A stretch of 64,000 nucleotides of DNA from Flavobacterium sp. 245 (GTDB lineage Bacteria > Bacteroidota > Bacteroidia > Flavobacteriales > Flavobacteriaceae). The stretch lies in NCBI RefSeq assembly GCF_004362055.1, contig NZ_SNXB01000009.1, positions 101,698-165,697 of the forward strand, in the 5' to 3' direction. This document shows, one piece after another, positions 24,603-33,512 of the stretch (position 1 is the first letter of the stretch; the number at the start of each line of letters is the position of its first letter). Below the pieces are notes generated by a model that did no database searches, had not been told where the DNA came from, and saw only the letters and a program-made list of their open reading frames with translations. A program made the translations under genes and the position numbers.

Positions 24603-24625
24603 TACAAAATATCACAAAGAAGAGG

Positions 24626-24654
24626 AACGCCTGCAAATTGCAGGCGTTTTTTTT
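24626..24654 (+). terminator. Terminator of the Nfu gene
   Basis: Arms AACGCCTGC (24626-24634) and GCAGGCGTT (24640-24648) around a 5-nt loop, followed by a T-run to 24654. Confidence 0.9.
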
Positions 24655-24755
24655 ATTTTATATTAATCTTATTTTCAATAAATTATAAATAATAAAAGAC
24701 TAGTAATTCTATAAAATTACCTAATATTGTATTCTTAACCAATCAATATAAAACT

Positions 24756-25139
24756 ATGGGTGTAACATCTTTTTTCAAGAATTTATTTGGCTCGACCAAA
24801 GAATCTGTAAACGAATTGGCAAATAATGCCGAAAGCACTTTTGAGCAAGCTAGAGAAGCTGCTGCTCCATACATTGAAAAAGCAGAAACTTTTGCCGAAG
24901 AAACGATTGCTAAAGCAAAAGAAGCATCAGAACCAATGATTGAAACTGCGGCAGAATATGCACATCAGGCGAAAGATATTGTGAGCGAATATGTTGAAAA
25001 AGCATCTGATGCGATCAGCGATGTTGTTGAAACTGTAAAAGAGAAAACAGCAGAAGCCGCTGATGATAGTAAAACAATTGTTTCAGAAACTGTTGCCGAC
25101 ACAACCGAACCAGCAGTCGAAGAAGCTGAAAAGGAATAA
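24756..25139 (+). CDS. Amphipathic helical repeat protein (YtxH/LEA/apolipoprotein-like)
   Basis: A 127-residue acidic protein without signal peptide or membrane segment. From residue 15 on it is a continuous run of Ala, Glu, Lys and Thr with loose 11-residue periodicity (EQAREAAAPYIEKAETFAE). This pattern is typical of long amphipathic helices in LEA, apolipoprotein-like and YtxH-like stress proteins. The first 12 residues (MGVTSFFKNLFG) are hydrophobic and could act as a membrane-surface anchor. It stands between two terminators, so it forms its own transcript next to the mechanosensitive channel. Specific function unknown. Confidence 0.7.
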   Translation: MGVTSFFKNLFGSTKESVNELANNAESTFEQAREAAAPYIEKAETFAEETIAKAKEASEPMIETAAEYAHQAKDIVSEYVEKASDAISDVVETVKEKTAEAADDSKTIVSETVADTTEPAVEEAEKE

Positions 25140-25174
25140 AACCGCATTCTTTTCTTATAAAAATAAATATTTTT

Positions 25175-25182
25175 TATATTTG
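25175..25182 (+). promoter_or_regulatory. Candidate -7 box upstream of mscS
   Basis: TATATTTG, perfect -7 match. The predicted start is about 6 bp before the hairpin at 25194, so the hairpin would be the very 5' end of the mscS message. Confidence 0.4.
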
Positions 25183-25193
25183 CAAAATAATAC

Positions 25194-25220
25194 ACCTTCT
25201 CTCTTGAGAAGGTTTTTTTT
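25194..25220 (+). terminator. Terminator-shaped hairpin between the helical-protein gene and mscS
   Basis: Arms ACCTTCTC (25194-25201) and GAGAAGGT (25206-25213) with a TCTT loop and seven more Ts. It ends the upstream gene but also lies downstream of the candidate mscS -7 box, 18 bp before the mscS ATG. Confidence 0.75.
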
Positions 25221-25238
25221 ATCCTTAAAAACAAAAAT

Positions 25239-26045
25239 ATGAGCCCAGAACAATTAAGTAGTTACGCCAACGCGATTATAAAAGTATTAGTAGATTATTC
25301 GCCAAAATTAATCTCTGCTCTTATCGTTTTATTTGTTGGTTTATACGCCATAAGATTAATAAACAGATCGATCAGGAAAATAATGGTGAAACGAAATTTA
25401 GATCCTACTTTGACTAAATTTCTGGCCGATATTTTATTATGGGCACTCCGAATTTTACTATTTGTAACCTTTATTTCAAATCTTGGAATTCCGACGACAT
25501 CATTTGTTACAATTTTAGGAGCTATGGGACTTGCAGTTGGTTTATCTCTTCAAGGTTCGCTTTCTAATTTTGCTGGCGGTATGCTAATAATTGTTTTTAA
25601 ACCTTTTAAAGTTGGTGATACCATCGAAGCACAAGGTGTTATTGCTACAGTTTTAGAAATCCAGATTTTTGTCACCAAAATGTTAACCGGAAATAATCAG
25701 ACTGTTTTTGTTCCAAATGGGGCTTTGTCAAACGGAACTATTATCAATTATTCGATGCAGGGAGAAAGAAGAGCCGATTTGACGTTTTCAGTTTCATACG
25801 ACTCCGATATCAAAAAAGCAAAAGAGGTTCTTTTAGATGTTTTGACTAAAAACCCAAAAGTGCTTAAAACTCCTGCTCCTGAGGTTTTTGTAAAAAATTT
25901 ATCAGCAAGTTCAGTAGATTTTGCCGTTCGTCCGTGGGCAAAAAATGCGAATTATGGGGCTGTTTTTTCTGAAACTTTAGAGAATTGCAAAGCAGCTTTA
26001 GACGAAGCAGGAATTTCTGTTCAGCCGTTTACGCTTCAAAAATAA
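25239..26045 (+). CDS. Small-conductance mechanosensitive channel, MscS family
   Basis: A 268-residue inner-membrane channel that opens under membrane tension and releases solutes. Three transmembrane helices are visible (about 17-38, 60-80 and 87-115). The last is the pore-lining TM3, with the Gly/Ala-rich stretch GAMGLAVGLSLQGSLSNFAGG. The soluble beta domain begins KPFKVGDTIEAQG, the family signature. Compact length matches E. coli MscS. The stop lies 8 bp from the stop of converging tsaB, with no terminator between. Confidence 0.95.
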   Translation: MSPEQLSSYANAIIKVLVDYSPKLISALIVLFVGLYAIRLINRSIRKIMVKRNLDPTLTKFLADILLWALRILLFVTFISNLGIPTTSFVTILGAMGLAVGLSLQGSLSNFAGGMLIIVFKPFKVGDTIEAQGVIATVLEIQIFVTKMLTGNNQTVFVPNGALSNGTIINYSMQGERRADLTFSVSYDSDIKKAKEVLLDVLTKNPKVLKTPAPEVFVKNLSASSVDFAVRPWAKNANYGAVFSETLENCKAALDEAGISVQPFTLQK

Positions 26046-26053
26046 ATAGATAG

Positions 26054-26725
26054 TTATTTTTTTGATGGCAGGGTCATCATAAAATCTTTCAAATAATAAG
26101 GCTCAAAGTAAGCGACATCAACGATGTCGCTTTTTTGATATTTATCATAACTGATTTTACTCATTTCTCTTGCCGAAGGGTATTTGATTTCTTCTAAAAA
26201 AATAAAATTTTCTTTTGTTAAAACCGGCTTACATTTTTCGGCACAATCACCAACAAAGTATAGCACTTCTTTGTATTCTGAAAACGAATCTTCCGAAATA
26301 ATTTCCGCCTGAATGGCTCTTTCTTTTTTTAAATCAAAAGTAAAAATTTCACTGTACACTTCCATTCTTCTGGCATCAAGCATTGGAATAATTTTTCCTT
26401 CTGAAACAGTAACTCGTGAAGCCAAAGTCTCTAATGTATCAACAGCGATCAACGGAATATTTAAAGCATAGCACAAACCTTTTGCTGCAGAAACTCCAAT
26501 GCGCAAACCAGTATATGAACCTGGTCCCTGGCTTACCGCTACAGCTTCTAAATCCTGAACTGAGATTCCTGATGCTGCTATTATTTCTTCAATAAAAACA
26601 TGAAGTTTTTCGGCATGTGAATATCCTTCTTCAGCAATTTCTTTGCATAAAATAGTTTCTCCATTTTTTGCAATTGATAATGAACAATTTTTCGTTGCTG
26701 TTTCGATATTAAGAATAAAAGACAA
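26054..26725 (-). CDS. tsaB: tRNA threonylcarbamoyladenosine biosynthesis protein TsaB
   Basis: Partner of TsaD in making t6A37 on ANN-decoding tRNAs. The 223-residue ASKHA-fold protein has ILNIETATKNCSLSI at the N-terminus, GYSHAEKLHVFIEEII (about 34-49) and the hallmark SQGPGSYTGLRIGVSAAKGL (about 65-84). It lacks the metal-binding histidine motif of TsaD, as expected. It is the last gene of the efflux operon read leftward, 20 bp after a small membrane gene. The association with efflux is likely only positional. Confidence 0.95.
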   Translation of the reverse strand: MSFILNIETATKNCSLSIAKNGETILCKEIAEEGYSHAEKLHVFIEEIIAASGISVQDLEAVAVSQGPGSYTGLRIGVSAAKGLCYALNIPLIAVDTLETLASRVTVSEGKIIPMLDARRMEVYSEIFTFDLKKERAIQAEIISEDSFSEYKEVLYFVGDCAEKCKPVLTKENFIFLEEIKYPSAREMSKISYDKYQKSDIVDVAYFEPYYLKDFMMTLPSKK

Positions 26726-26745
26726 AATTGTTTGTTATTAAAAAA

Positions 26746-27000
26746 TTATACAAAAATTAAAGCCGCAAAAATAAGGGTTACTAACCAAAATAATAGAAAT
26801 GCCACACACAAATTTCCCAATAAAAAGCCTATGTATATGATCAATCTTTTTTCTACTGCAAAATATTTAAATTCATCATTATAATATTTTGTTTTAGAGA
26901 CGCTATAATGTACCCATATCAAATATGCAATCACACTAATGAAACCTCCGACACTACTAAAAATGAATTCTGACGGAACTCCATGCAAAGCAATTATCAT
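26746..27000 (-). CDS. Small membrane protein of unknown function
   Basis: An 84-residue protein with two to three hydrophobic segments (about 14-31, 50-66 and 67-83) separated by a charged loop (SKTKYYNDEFKYFAVEKR). I do not recognise the family. It starts 8 bp after the stop of the second efflux adaptor and ends 20 bp before tsaB, so it is translated from the same message. A longer hydrophobic C-terminus (LLFWLVTLIFAALIFV) fits inner-membrane insertion. It could be an accessory of the transporter or unrelated; nothing in the sequence decides. Confidence 0.6.
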   Translation of the reverse strand: MIIALHGVPSEFIFSSVGGFISVIAYLIWVHYSVSKTKYYNDEFKYFAVEKRLIIYIGFLLGNLCVAFLLFWLVTLIFAALIFV

Positions 27001-27008
27001 ACTATACC

Positions 27009-28301
27009 CTATTTTTTAGGTGCTTCTGCTTTTTTAAGCTTTACTTTATCACCAGAATTCAAATCCTTAGAAACTGTTGTGTAAGGTCCTGTAATTACAA
27101 CATCACCCGGTTTTAATCCAGACATTACTTCAATATTAGTGTCATCTTGGATTCCTGTTTTAATGATTCTGATTTTAGCTTTATCTCCAACTTTTACAAA
27201 AACACATTCGAATTTTTTGTCACTTTTTGGAGCTGCTTTTTTGTCTTCGTTTGGATCTTCAACTTTAAAATCTTTTACAGCTGTAGTATCTGATTTTACT
27301 ACAACAGAACTAATTGGCACTGCCAAAACATTTGTTTTTGTTGTTGTAATAATATCAACCGTTGCCGTCATTCCTGGTCGGAAAGGCGAATAAGTACTTG
27401 GTTTTCCATTCAATAAATCTTGATAAGATTCTTTTAAAATTCGAACTTTAACCTTAAAGTTAGTAACCTGATCAGAAGTTAAAGCAGTACTTGCTGAATT
27501 CGAAATACTGGTTACAATACCTTTGAATTTCTTTTTCAAATAGGCATCCACTTCAACATTTGCTTCGTCTCCAATTTTAATTTTAACAATATCATTTTCA
27601 TTTACATTAACTTCAACCTCCATATTGTTAAGATTCGCAACTCTTAGAAGCTCTGTTCCAGCCATTTGTTGTGTTCCTAAAACACGTTCTCCTAATTCAA
27701 CATTTAATACCGAAATTGTACCATCTGCCGGAGAATAAATGGTAGTACGCCCTAAATTGTCTCTCGCTTCATTTACAGATGCAGAGGCACTCTGAACATT
27801 ATAATAAGAGCTTTGTCTAGTAGCTTTGGCAACTTCAAATGACGCAATCGCTTTATCCCAGTCTGATTTTGAAATAACTCCTTTATCAAACAAGGTTTTA
27901 TTACGCTCGTAATTCGCTTTTGCTTCTTTAAAACTAGCTTCAGATTGTGTTAAGCCCGCTTTAGTTCCTGATAAATTTGAAACTGAACGATTATAACTTG
28001 AGGTATATAAATCTGGATTTATTTTAACTAATAAATCTCCTTTTTTTACAACCTGTCCTTCTTTAACATTAAGCAGAATAATTTCTCCCGAAACTTCTGG
28101 TGAAATTTTCACTTCAATTTCAGGCTGAATTTTTCCTGTTGCCGAAACCGTTTCGACAATTGTTGACGACACAACTTTTGAGATTTCTACTTCTTTTCCT
28201 TCATCCTTATTTCCTATAACTCCTGATTTCGACAAACCTATTAAGACTGCAATAATTATGATTGCGCCCCCAACTAAGAAATAAATTGTTTTTTTTGACA
28301 T
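27009..28301 (-). CDS. Periplasmic adaptor (membrane fusion protein), HlyD/RND type
   Basis: A 430-residue adaptor anchored by an N-terminal helix (about 6-23). The biotinyl-lipoyl-like domain has ETVSATGKIQPEIEVKISPEVSG and VKEGQVVKKGDLLVKI. A coiled-coil hairpin (about 100-185) and GTISVLNVELGERVLG follow, then beta-barrel and membrane-proximal domains. Adaptors link inner-membrane pumps to TolC channels. This one has a Lys/Asp-rich insert (PNEDKKAAPKSDKK) before the last domain. It lies 6 bp after tolC and is the second adaptor in the operon. Confidence 0.92.
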   Translation of the reverse strand: MSKKTIYFLVGGAIIIIAVLIGLSKSGVIGNKDEGKEVEISKVVSSTIVETVSATGKIQPEIEVKISPEVSGEIILLNVKEGQVVKKGDLLVKINPDLYTSSYNRSVSNLSGTKAGLTQSEASFKEAKANYERNKTLFDKGVISKSDWDKAIASFEVAKATRQSSYYNVQSASASVNEARDNLGRTTIYSPADGTISVLNVELGERVLGTQQMAGTELLRVANLNNMEVEVNVNENDIVKIKIGDEANVEVDAYLKKKFKGIVTSISNSASTALTSDQVTNFKVKVRILKESYQDLLNGKPSTYSPFRPGMTATVDIITTTKTNVLAVPISSVVVKSDTTAVKDFKVEDPNEDKKAAPKSDKKFECVFVKVGDKAKIRIIKTGIQDDTNIEVMSGLKPGDVVITGPYTTVSKDLNSGDKVKLKKAEAPKK

Positions 28302-28307
28302 AGTAAA

Positions 28308-29759
28308 TTATTTTGCAGGAATTGGAACAATTGGAATTCCAAAATAGAATTCAAGAATTTTTATTTTAAATATATAATCGTATTTCGTTCTGATAACATC
28401 AGACTGTGCATTTGTCAATAACGTTTGAGCCTGTGTAAAATCAAATGAATTCATCAATCCTACATCATACTTTTCTTTAGCATAATTGTAAGCCTGCTGT
28501 CTTGCCTCTAAAGTTACTGTTGCAGCTTCATACGTATTTAATGCCGCTTTTGCATTCGTAAAAGCAGTATATACGTTACGTTGCAAATCTAAACTTTTTT
28601 GTTCTAAATCTATTTTAGATTTCTCTAAACTTACTTTATTTCGTTCAACATTATTTCTAACAGAGAATCCATTAAAAATTGGAACAGAAAGCTGAAGACC
28701 AAAAGACTGTCCTTTATTATCATTAAACTGATCAAAAATTGGTTTTGCGCTTCCGGTAACAGTTGAATAATTATCAGTTAATACAGCTTGATTTGTTCCT
28801 TGAACATAACCTATTTGAGTAGTTGGATTTACCGGATCGATAACTCTACCTGAAATAATATCCGAGTAACTTGCTCTTGTATTAAAGTTATAAAAAGCAC
28901 TTAAAGTCGGCTGATATGCTCCTTTTGCAATTGCTACATTTTTCTCGGCAATTTCAAGATTGGTTTGTGCCAGTTTTAATTCGGTTCTTGTTTCTTTTGC
29001 TTTATTGTAAATATCAATTGGACTTTGTGCCATGATATTATTTTCATCTTTTGCATTTGTGTCATCAACAACGTCAAAATCTGCAAATTCTTTAAGCTGT
29101 AAAAGCTGTGCTAAACTCAATTTTGAGATCAACAAATTATTCTCAGAAACTGCAATATTTTGCTTGTCTGTTGCAATAGTAGCTTTTAAATCAAATAAAT
29201 CACCACGCGGAATTGTTCCTGCACTAACCATTTCTTCTGAACGTTTTAAACGTTTTTCATCAATAGAAAGCTGTTCTGTTTTTATTTTAAAATCTTCTTT
29301 ATAACCCAAAATCTGAAGAAAAGCATTCGCAACATTCAACGAAACATCCTCTTGCATTTTCAATAATTGATATTGTGATGCAATAATAGCAAGTTTTGTT
29401 CGTCTGTATGTATTTTGGTTTTGCAGACCTCTGTAAATATCAACTCCAGCACTTAAACCTACAGATGAATATTGAGTGGTCTGATTACGTAAAACTCCTG
29501 TAGTTACATCTTGATTTAAACCAATATTCCAAGAATGAGATGCATTTCCGTTAACAGATGGAAGATATCTGCCAAATGCATCCTTTTTATTTATTTCAGC
29601 ATTTTCAACATCTAATTCTGATACCTTTATTGTAATATTATTATCCAATGCATATCTTACGCATTCCTCTAGTGTCCATTGTTTTGTCTGCGCTTGACCT
29701 GATAATCCAAATCCGAAAAGCATGGCAAAAACTAGACTATTTATTTTATTTATTTTCAT
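28308..29759 (-). CDS. TolC-family outer membrane efflux protein
   Basis: Outer-membrane channel-tunnel that completes a tripartite pump. The frame is open from 29804, but the ATG at 29759 (MKINKINSLVFAMLFG...) gives a clean signal peptide ending SGQAQ, 483 residues in all. Two homologous halves of long helices plus strands are visible: TLEECVRYALDNNITIKVSELD at the front, and the repeat start NKAKETRTELKLAQTNLEIAEK in the middle. The C-terminal helices include AKEKYDVGLMNSFDFTQAQ, a typical TolC motif. It lies between two adaptor genes, 7 bp from the downstream one. Confidence 0.94.
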   Translation of the reverse strand: MKINKINSLVFAMLFGFGLSGQAQTKQWTLEECVRYALDNNITIKVSELDVENAEINKKDAFGRYLPSVNGNASHSWNIGLNQDVTTGVLRNQTTQYSSVGLSAGVDIYRGLQNQNTYRRTKLAIIASQYQLLKMQEDVSLNVANAFLQILGYKEDFKIKTEQLSIDEKRLKRSEEMVSAGTIPRGDLFDLKATIATDKQNIAVSENNLLISKLSLAQLLQLKEFADFDVVDDTNAKDENNIMAQSPIDIYNKAKETRTELKLAQTNLEIAEKNVAIAKGAYQPTLSAFYNFNTRASYSDIISGRVIDPVNPTTQIGYVQGTNQAVLTDNYSTVTGSAKPIFDQFNDNKGQSFGLQLSVPIFNGFSVRNNVERNKVSLEKSKIDLEQKSLDLQRNVYTAFTNAKAALNTYEAATVTLEARQQAYNYAKEKYDVGLMNSFDFTQAQTLLTNAQSDVIRTKYDYIFKIKILEFYFGIPIVPIPAK

Positions 29760-29838
29760 ATATTTTGAATGAAGCACAGCAAACAAGCCATGCAAATTTA
29801 ACATTTTAAAAACCCAAAAACTCCTTTAAATAATCAAA

Positions 29839-30960
29839 TTATTTTTTATCCTTATTTCCTTCGTTGATCAAACCTTGATTCCAGATTTTGATTTTATCAG
29901 AATCTTTAACACCGCTTTTGATCTGCACATAAATTCCGTCACTAACACCTAAAACTAAATCTCTTCTCTGAAATTTTTGTGGTGCCGTTTCTACTTCTAC
30001 ATAAGGTTTTTGAGTCTTTTTGTCAAACTGCACAAGTGATTCTTTAATAGCTAAAATTTTGTCTGCTTTTTCTAATATAATTGATGCGTTTGCACTTAAT
30101 CCAGCTCTGATAAAAGTATCTCCTTTATTCTCTAGTTTTGCTTTTATTTCAAACTGAATAGCACCATTTTCTACAACACCTTTTGGCGCGATGTCTGTTA
30201 AAGTCGCGTCGAATTTTTTATTTTCAATAGCTCCAACTGTAATCTCAATAGGCATTTTTTCTTTAATTTTACCTACTTCAGATTCATCGATTTTTCCAAT
30301 AAAAATCATTCTTCCAACATCGGCTACGCTAGCAATTGTAGTTCCTTCGTTAAAATTATTACTTTCAATAACTTGATTTCCAACTTTTACGGGCACTTGC
30401 AATACCATTCCAGTAACAGTTGAACGAATTAATGTATTTGCATAAGTCCCTAAAGATGTTGTTGTTCCTGTTTTAACAATATCTAAGCTTTGTTTTGCAG
30501 CCAAATAATTTTGTTTGGCTTGTTTGTAAGCCAATTGAGCTGCATCAAAATCATTTGCAGAAATTACATCTTTATCAAAAAGCGTTTTTTGTCTTTGATA
30601 GATTTTCTCCTGATTATCTAGTGCAATTTTCGCAGTCTGTACTTGATTTTGAGTACTGCTTACATTCGACACATTGGCAACAACTCTAATTTTGGCAATC
30701 ATATCACCGGCTTTAATTTTTTCTCCGGCTTTAATATAGACTTCTTCAATAATTCCTGAGATGTTTGGTTTGATTAGGACCTCTTCATCAGGCTGAATAT
30801 TACCTGTTGCAATGGTATTTTTTACTATCGTTTTAATCTCTGCCTTTTCTGTTTGATAAACAATTGGCGACTCTTGATTTTTTGCATACAAATAATAAAG
30901 TGCACCAAAGAAAACTATTGCAATAAAGATTAAAATGGTTACGGTTACTCCTTTTTTCAT
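29839..30960 (-). CDS. Periplasmic adaptor, MacA-like
   Basis: A 373-residue adaptor with an N-terminal membrane anchor (about 7-24). Its lipoyl-like half has NTIATGNIQPDEEVLIKPNI and YIKAGEKIKAGDMIAKI. The helical hairpin is short (about 95-150), as in MacA. The second lipoyl half reads TGMVLQVPVKVGNQV, and beta-barrel domains with VGKIKEKMPIEITVG follow. Being directly after the MacB-type permeases (39 bp), it is the likelier adaptor for the ABC pump. It ends in a Lys/Asp/Asn-rich tail. Confidence 0.92.
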   Translation of the reverse strand: MKKGVTVTILIFIAIVFFGALYYLYAKNQESPIVYQTEKAEIKTIVKNTIATGNIQPDEEVLIKPNISGIIEEVYIKAGEKIKAGDMIAKIRVVANVSNVSSTQNQVQTAKIALDNQEKIYQRQKTLFDKDVISANDFDAAQLAYKQAKQNYLAAKQSLDIVKTGTTTSLGTYANTLIRSTVTGMVLQVPVKVGNQVIESNNFNEGTTIASVADVGRMIFIGKIDESEVGKIKEKMPIEITVGAIENKKFDATLTDIAPKGVVENGAIQFEIKAKLENKGDTFIRAGLSANASIILEKADKILAIKESLVQFDKKTQKPYVEVETAPQKFQRRDLVLGVSDGIYVQIKSGVKDSDKIKIWNQGLINEGNKDKK

Positions 30961-30999
30961 TTTGTTTTTGGTTTAATCGATTATATTTTGATTGATAAT

Positions 31000-32265
31000 T
31001 TATTCTGTTCGCAAAGCGTCAACTGGCTTCACATTAATTGCGGTCTGTGCTGGAATAAATCCAGCCAGCAAACCTGAACCCACTAATATTAATAAGGCAA
31101 CAAATACAACTCCTAAATCTACACTTGGACTCGAAAACATGGTATTACTGTCTGCCGGCATCGAATCTAAAATCATATTTAAAACAGCAATAATTCCGGT
31201 GGCGACTGCAATTCCCAGCATTCCTGAAATAATAGTCAAAAAGATAGATTCTGATAAAATTTGTCCTCGAATAGCCGCCGGAGTTGCCCCTAAAGCTCTG
31301 CGAATTCCAATTTCTTTTGTACGCTCTTTAACTACAATAAGCATAATATTTGAAATCCCGATTACTCCAGAAATCAGAACCAGGGTCCCAACAAAATAAG
31401 CAATGATTTTCAAGATGTTAAATAAACTCTGAACTTTATTAAACTGCTCATATAAATCAAAATTACCAACAGCTCTGTCATCTGCAGGATTTATAGAGTG
31501 TAATGCTTTAATTATTTCGAGAATTTTCGGTTTCAAATCGGTAATAGAAGTTTCATCTTTTGCAGTAATTGCCATCCATCCCACTTTATCTCCATAGTTA
31601 AATGCCTGCTGAAAAGTGGTAAACGGAATAAATATATTTTTTTGCTCTTGCTCTGCATTTCCTCCTTGCTGTTTCGATTTATAAATCCCAACAACCATAA
31701 AGTTTATTCCATTGATTTTAATATAAGTTCCAATAGACTCTTCTTCTTTTCCATAAAGTTCACTAATCACCCCTTTACCAATTACGCAAACCTTCCTTTT
31801 ATCTTCAATATCCTGCTGGTTTACAAACCTTCCTTTTATAATATCCATTGGCTGTTGTTTAATCAGCTCTGGATAATCTCCATAAATGGTAAATGATGAT
31901 GTTTTTGTACCTCTAACCACATTATTAGTTCCGTTAAAATCACCTAGTTGATTTCGTGGTGAAACATATAACAAATCAGGCAAAGCAGCTCTTAAAGCAG
32001 CAACATCGCTATTTCTAAAATCATATCTACGGGTTTTTGGCAATCCTTTATATGCTTTTGAAGTCGTCTGACTCCACATAAACATGGTATTTGTGGCAAT
32101 TCCGTCAAAACCTTTTTTAATTCCATTTTCCAGACCATTTCCTGCAGCTAGCAAAATCACCAAAATGAAGATACCCCAAAAAACACCAAAAGCCGTCAAG
32201 ATTGTCCTGAAAGGATTTGCAGTCAATGCCTGTAAAATTTCGTCCCAATTATCTTTCTTAAACAT
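31000..32265 (-). CDS. MacB-type ABC transporter permease (second copy)
   Basis: A 421-residue permease with one N-terminal transmembrane helix (about 18-42), a large periplasmic domain (about 50-285) and three C-terminal helices of the FtsX type. The segments VGTLVLISGVIGISNIMLIVVKERTKEIGIRRALGATP and NVKPVDALRTE mark the family. MacB-type pumps do not move substrate through the membrane; they work by mechanotransmission to a TolC channel. It is related to the permease upstream, 2 bp away, and the two presumably form a heterodimer on one ATPase. Confidence 0.94.
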   Translation of the reverse strand: MFKKDNWDEILQALTANPFRTILTAFGVFWGIFILVILLAAGNGLENGIKKGFDGIATNTMFMWSQTTSKAYKGLPKTRRYDFRNSDVAALRAALPDLLYVSPRNQLGDFNGTNNVVRGTKTSSFTIYGDYPELIKQQPMDIIKGRFVNQQDIEDKRKVCVIGKGVISELYGKEEESIGTYIKINGINFMVVGIYKSKQQGGNAEQEQKNIFIPFTTFQQAFNYGDKVGWMAITAKDETSITDLKPKILEIIKALHSINPADDRAVGNFDLYEQFNKVQSLFNILKIIAYFVGTLVLISGVIGISNIMLIVVKERTKEIGIRRALGATPAAIRGQILSESIFLTIISGMLGIAVATGIIAVLNMILDSMPADSNTMFSSPSVDLGVVFVALLILVGSGLLAGFIPAQTAINVKPVDALRTE

Positions 32266-32267
32266 AA

Positions 32268-33512
32268 TTATTCGTCTCTAAGTGCTACAATAGGTTTAAT
32301 TTTGGCTGCTCTGTATGCCGGAAAAAAACCAGCCAGTGCGCCTGCAAAAACAAGTAAAACAAGTGTTGTCAATGCTACACTGAAATCTACTTCAGGATTT
32401 CTAAAATATTCACTCTGTACCAGTGGCCCAACTAATTCCAACAGCAATAAACTTGCTAATAATCCAACGAAACCTGCAATTGTCGTAATAAAAATGGATT
32501 CATGCAGTATCATTGTAATAATAGAAAATGGCGATGCACCTAATGCTTTTCGAATTCCAATTTCTTTCGTTCTTTCTTTTACGATGATTAACATGATGTT
32601 ACTCACGCCAACAACTCCAGCAATAATGGTACAAATACCCACCCACCAAAAGAACAATCTTATATATAAATTTAAATCATAAAATTGTTTTGCGTCTTTT
32701 ACTGAATTATATGCACCAATTCCACTATCATCCTCTGGCGCGACCATATTTTTACTTTTAAGCAAATCCTTTAAATCCTGAGTAAATTTTTCAGATTGTG
32801 CCAGCGCTTCATCGTAATCATTTGTCTTTTTCAATGTAAAAAACATATTACTGATTTTGTCACCTGCTCCAAAGGCCCTTTGTACTGTACTTAAAGGCAA
32901 ATAAGCTCTTGCTTCTTCTCGTTCTCCTCCTGGATCTGTAAAAACACCTATTACTTTAAAATTGATATTGTTGATTTGTATTTCTTTTCCGAGCGCATCC
33001 TGATCTTTAAACAAATCGGTCTTTATTTTCATACCAATGGTAGCTACCTTTTCATTGTTTTCTAAGTCTTTACTATTAACATAACGCCCTTGAACAATCA
33101 CAAGATTTTCAACCTGACCATAATCAGGATTGACACCTCTGTATTGATAATTTCCGTTTTCTTTACCGTAAGCAAATTGTGCTCCCCAATAATTCTGTGT
33201 CGAGGCTCTTAAATCCAGCTTATCTTCAAACTTTTGAACAGATTGCGAATAATCACTATTTCGAAACTGAATTTGTCTTCCCGGATTTAGTCCTTTATAC
33301 TCTTTTGTTGTTGTCCCAGACCAAACCTCTATAATTCCTGCGGCATCTCTTTCAAACTGTTTTTCAATACCATTTTGAAGTCCTTTTCCCGCCCCCAGCA
33401 AAATCACCAAAATAAAAATTCCCGATGCAACTGAAACTCCAGTCAAAAATGTACGCAGCCGGTTTTTGGAGATTGCTTCAAATATTTCTTGCCAACGCTC
33501 AATATTAAACAT
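32268..33512 (-). CDS. MacB-type ABC transporter permease (first copy)
   Basis: A 414-residue permease of the same layout: transmembrane helix at about 22-42, periplasmic domain with RYVNSKDLENNEKVATIG and GVFTDPGGEREEARAYLP, then three helices with GVSNIMLIIVKERTKEIGIRKALGASP and the C-terminal PIVALRDE. The reading frame overlaps the ATPase gene by 8 bp. The N-terminal EKQFERDAAGIIEVWSG differs clearly from the partner permease, so the duplication is old. Confidence 0.94.
   Translation of the reverse strand: MFNIERWQEIFEAISKNRLRTFLTGVSVASGIFILVILLGAGKGLQNGIEKQFERDAAGIIEVWSGTTTKEYKGLNPGRQIQFRNSDYSQSVQKFEDKLDLRASTQNYWGAQFAYGKENGNYQYRGVNPDYGQVENLVIVQGRYVNSKDLENNEKVATIGMKIKTDLFKDQDALGKEIQINNINFKVIGVFTDPGGEREEARAYLPLSTVQRAFGAGDKISNMFFTLKKTNDYDEALAQSEKFTQDLKDLLKSKNMVAPEDDSGIGAYNSVKDAKQFYDLNLYIRLFFWWVGICTIIAGVVGVSNIMLIIVKERTKEIGIRKALGASPFSIITMILHESIFITTIAGFVGLLASLLLLELVGPLVQSEYFRNPEVDFSVALTTLVLLVFAGALAGFFPAYRAAKIKPIVALRDE

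Noticed and set aside
26046..26053. Search for a terminator between converging mscS and tsaB
   Set aside because: Only 8 bp lie between the stops and no hairpin is visible there. Termination must occur inside the opposing gene or elsewhere.
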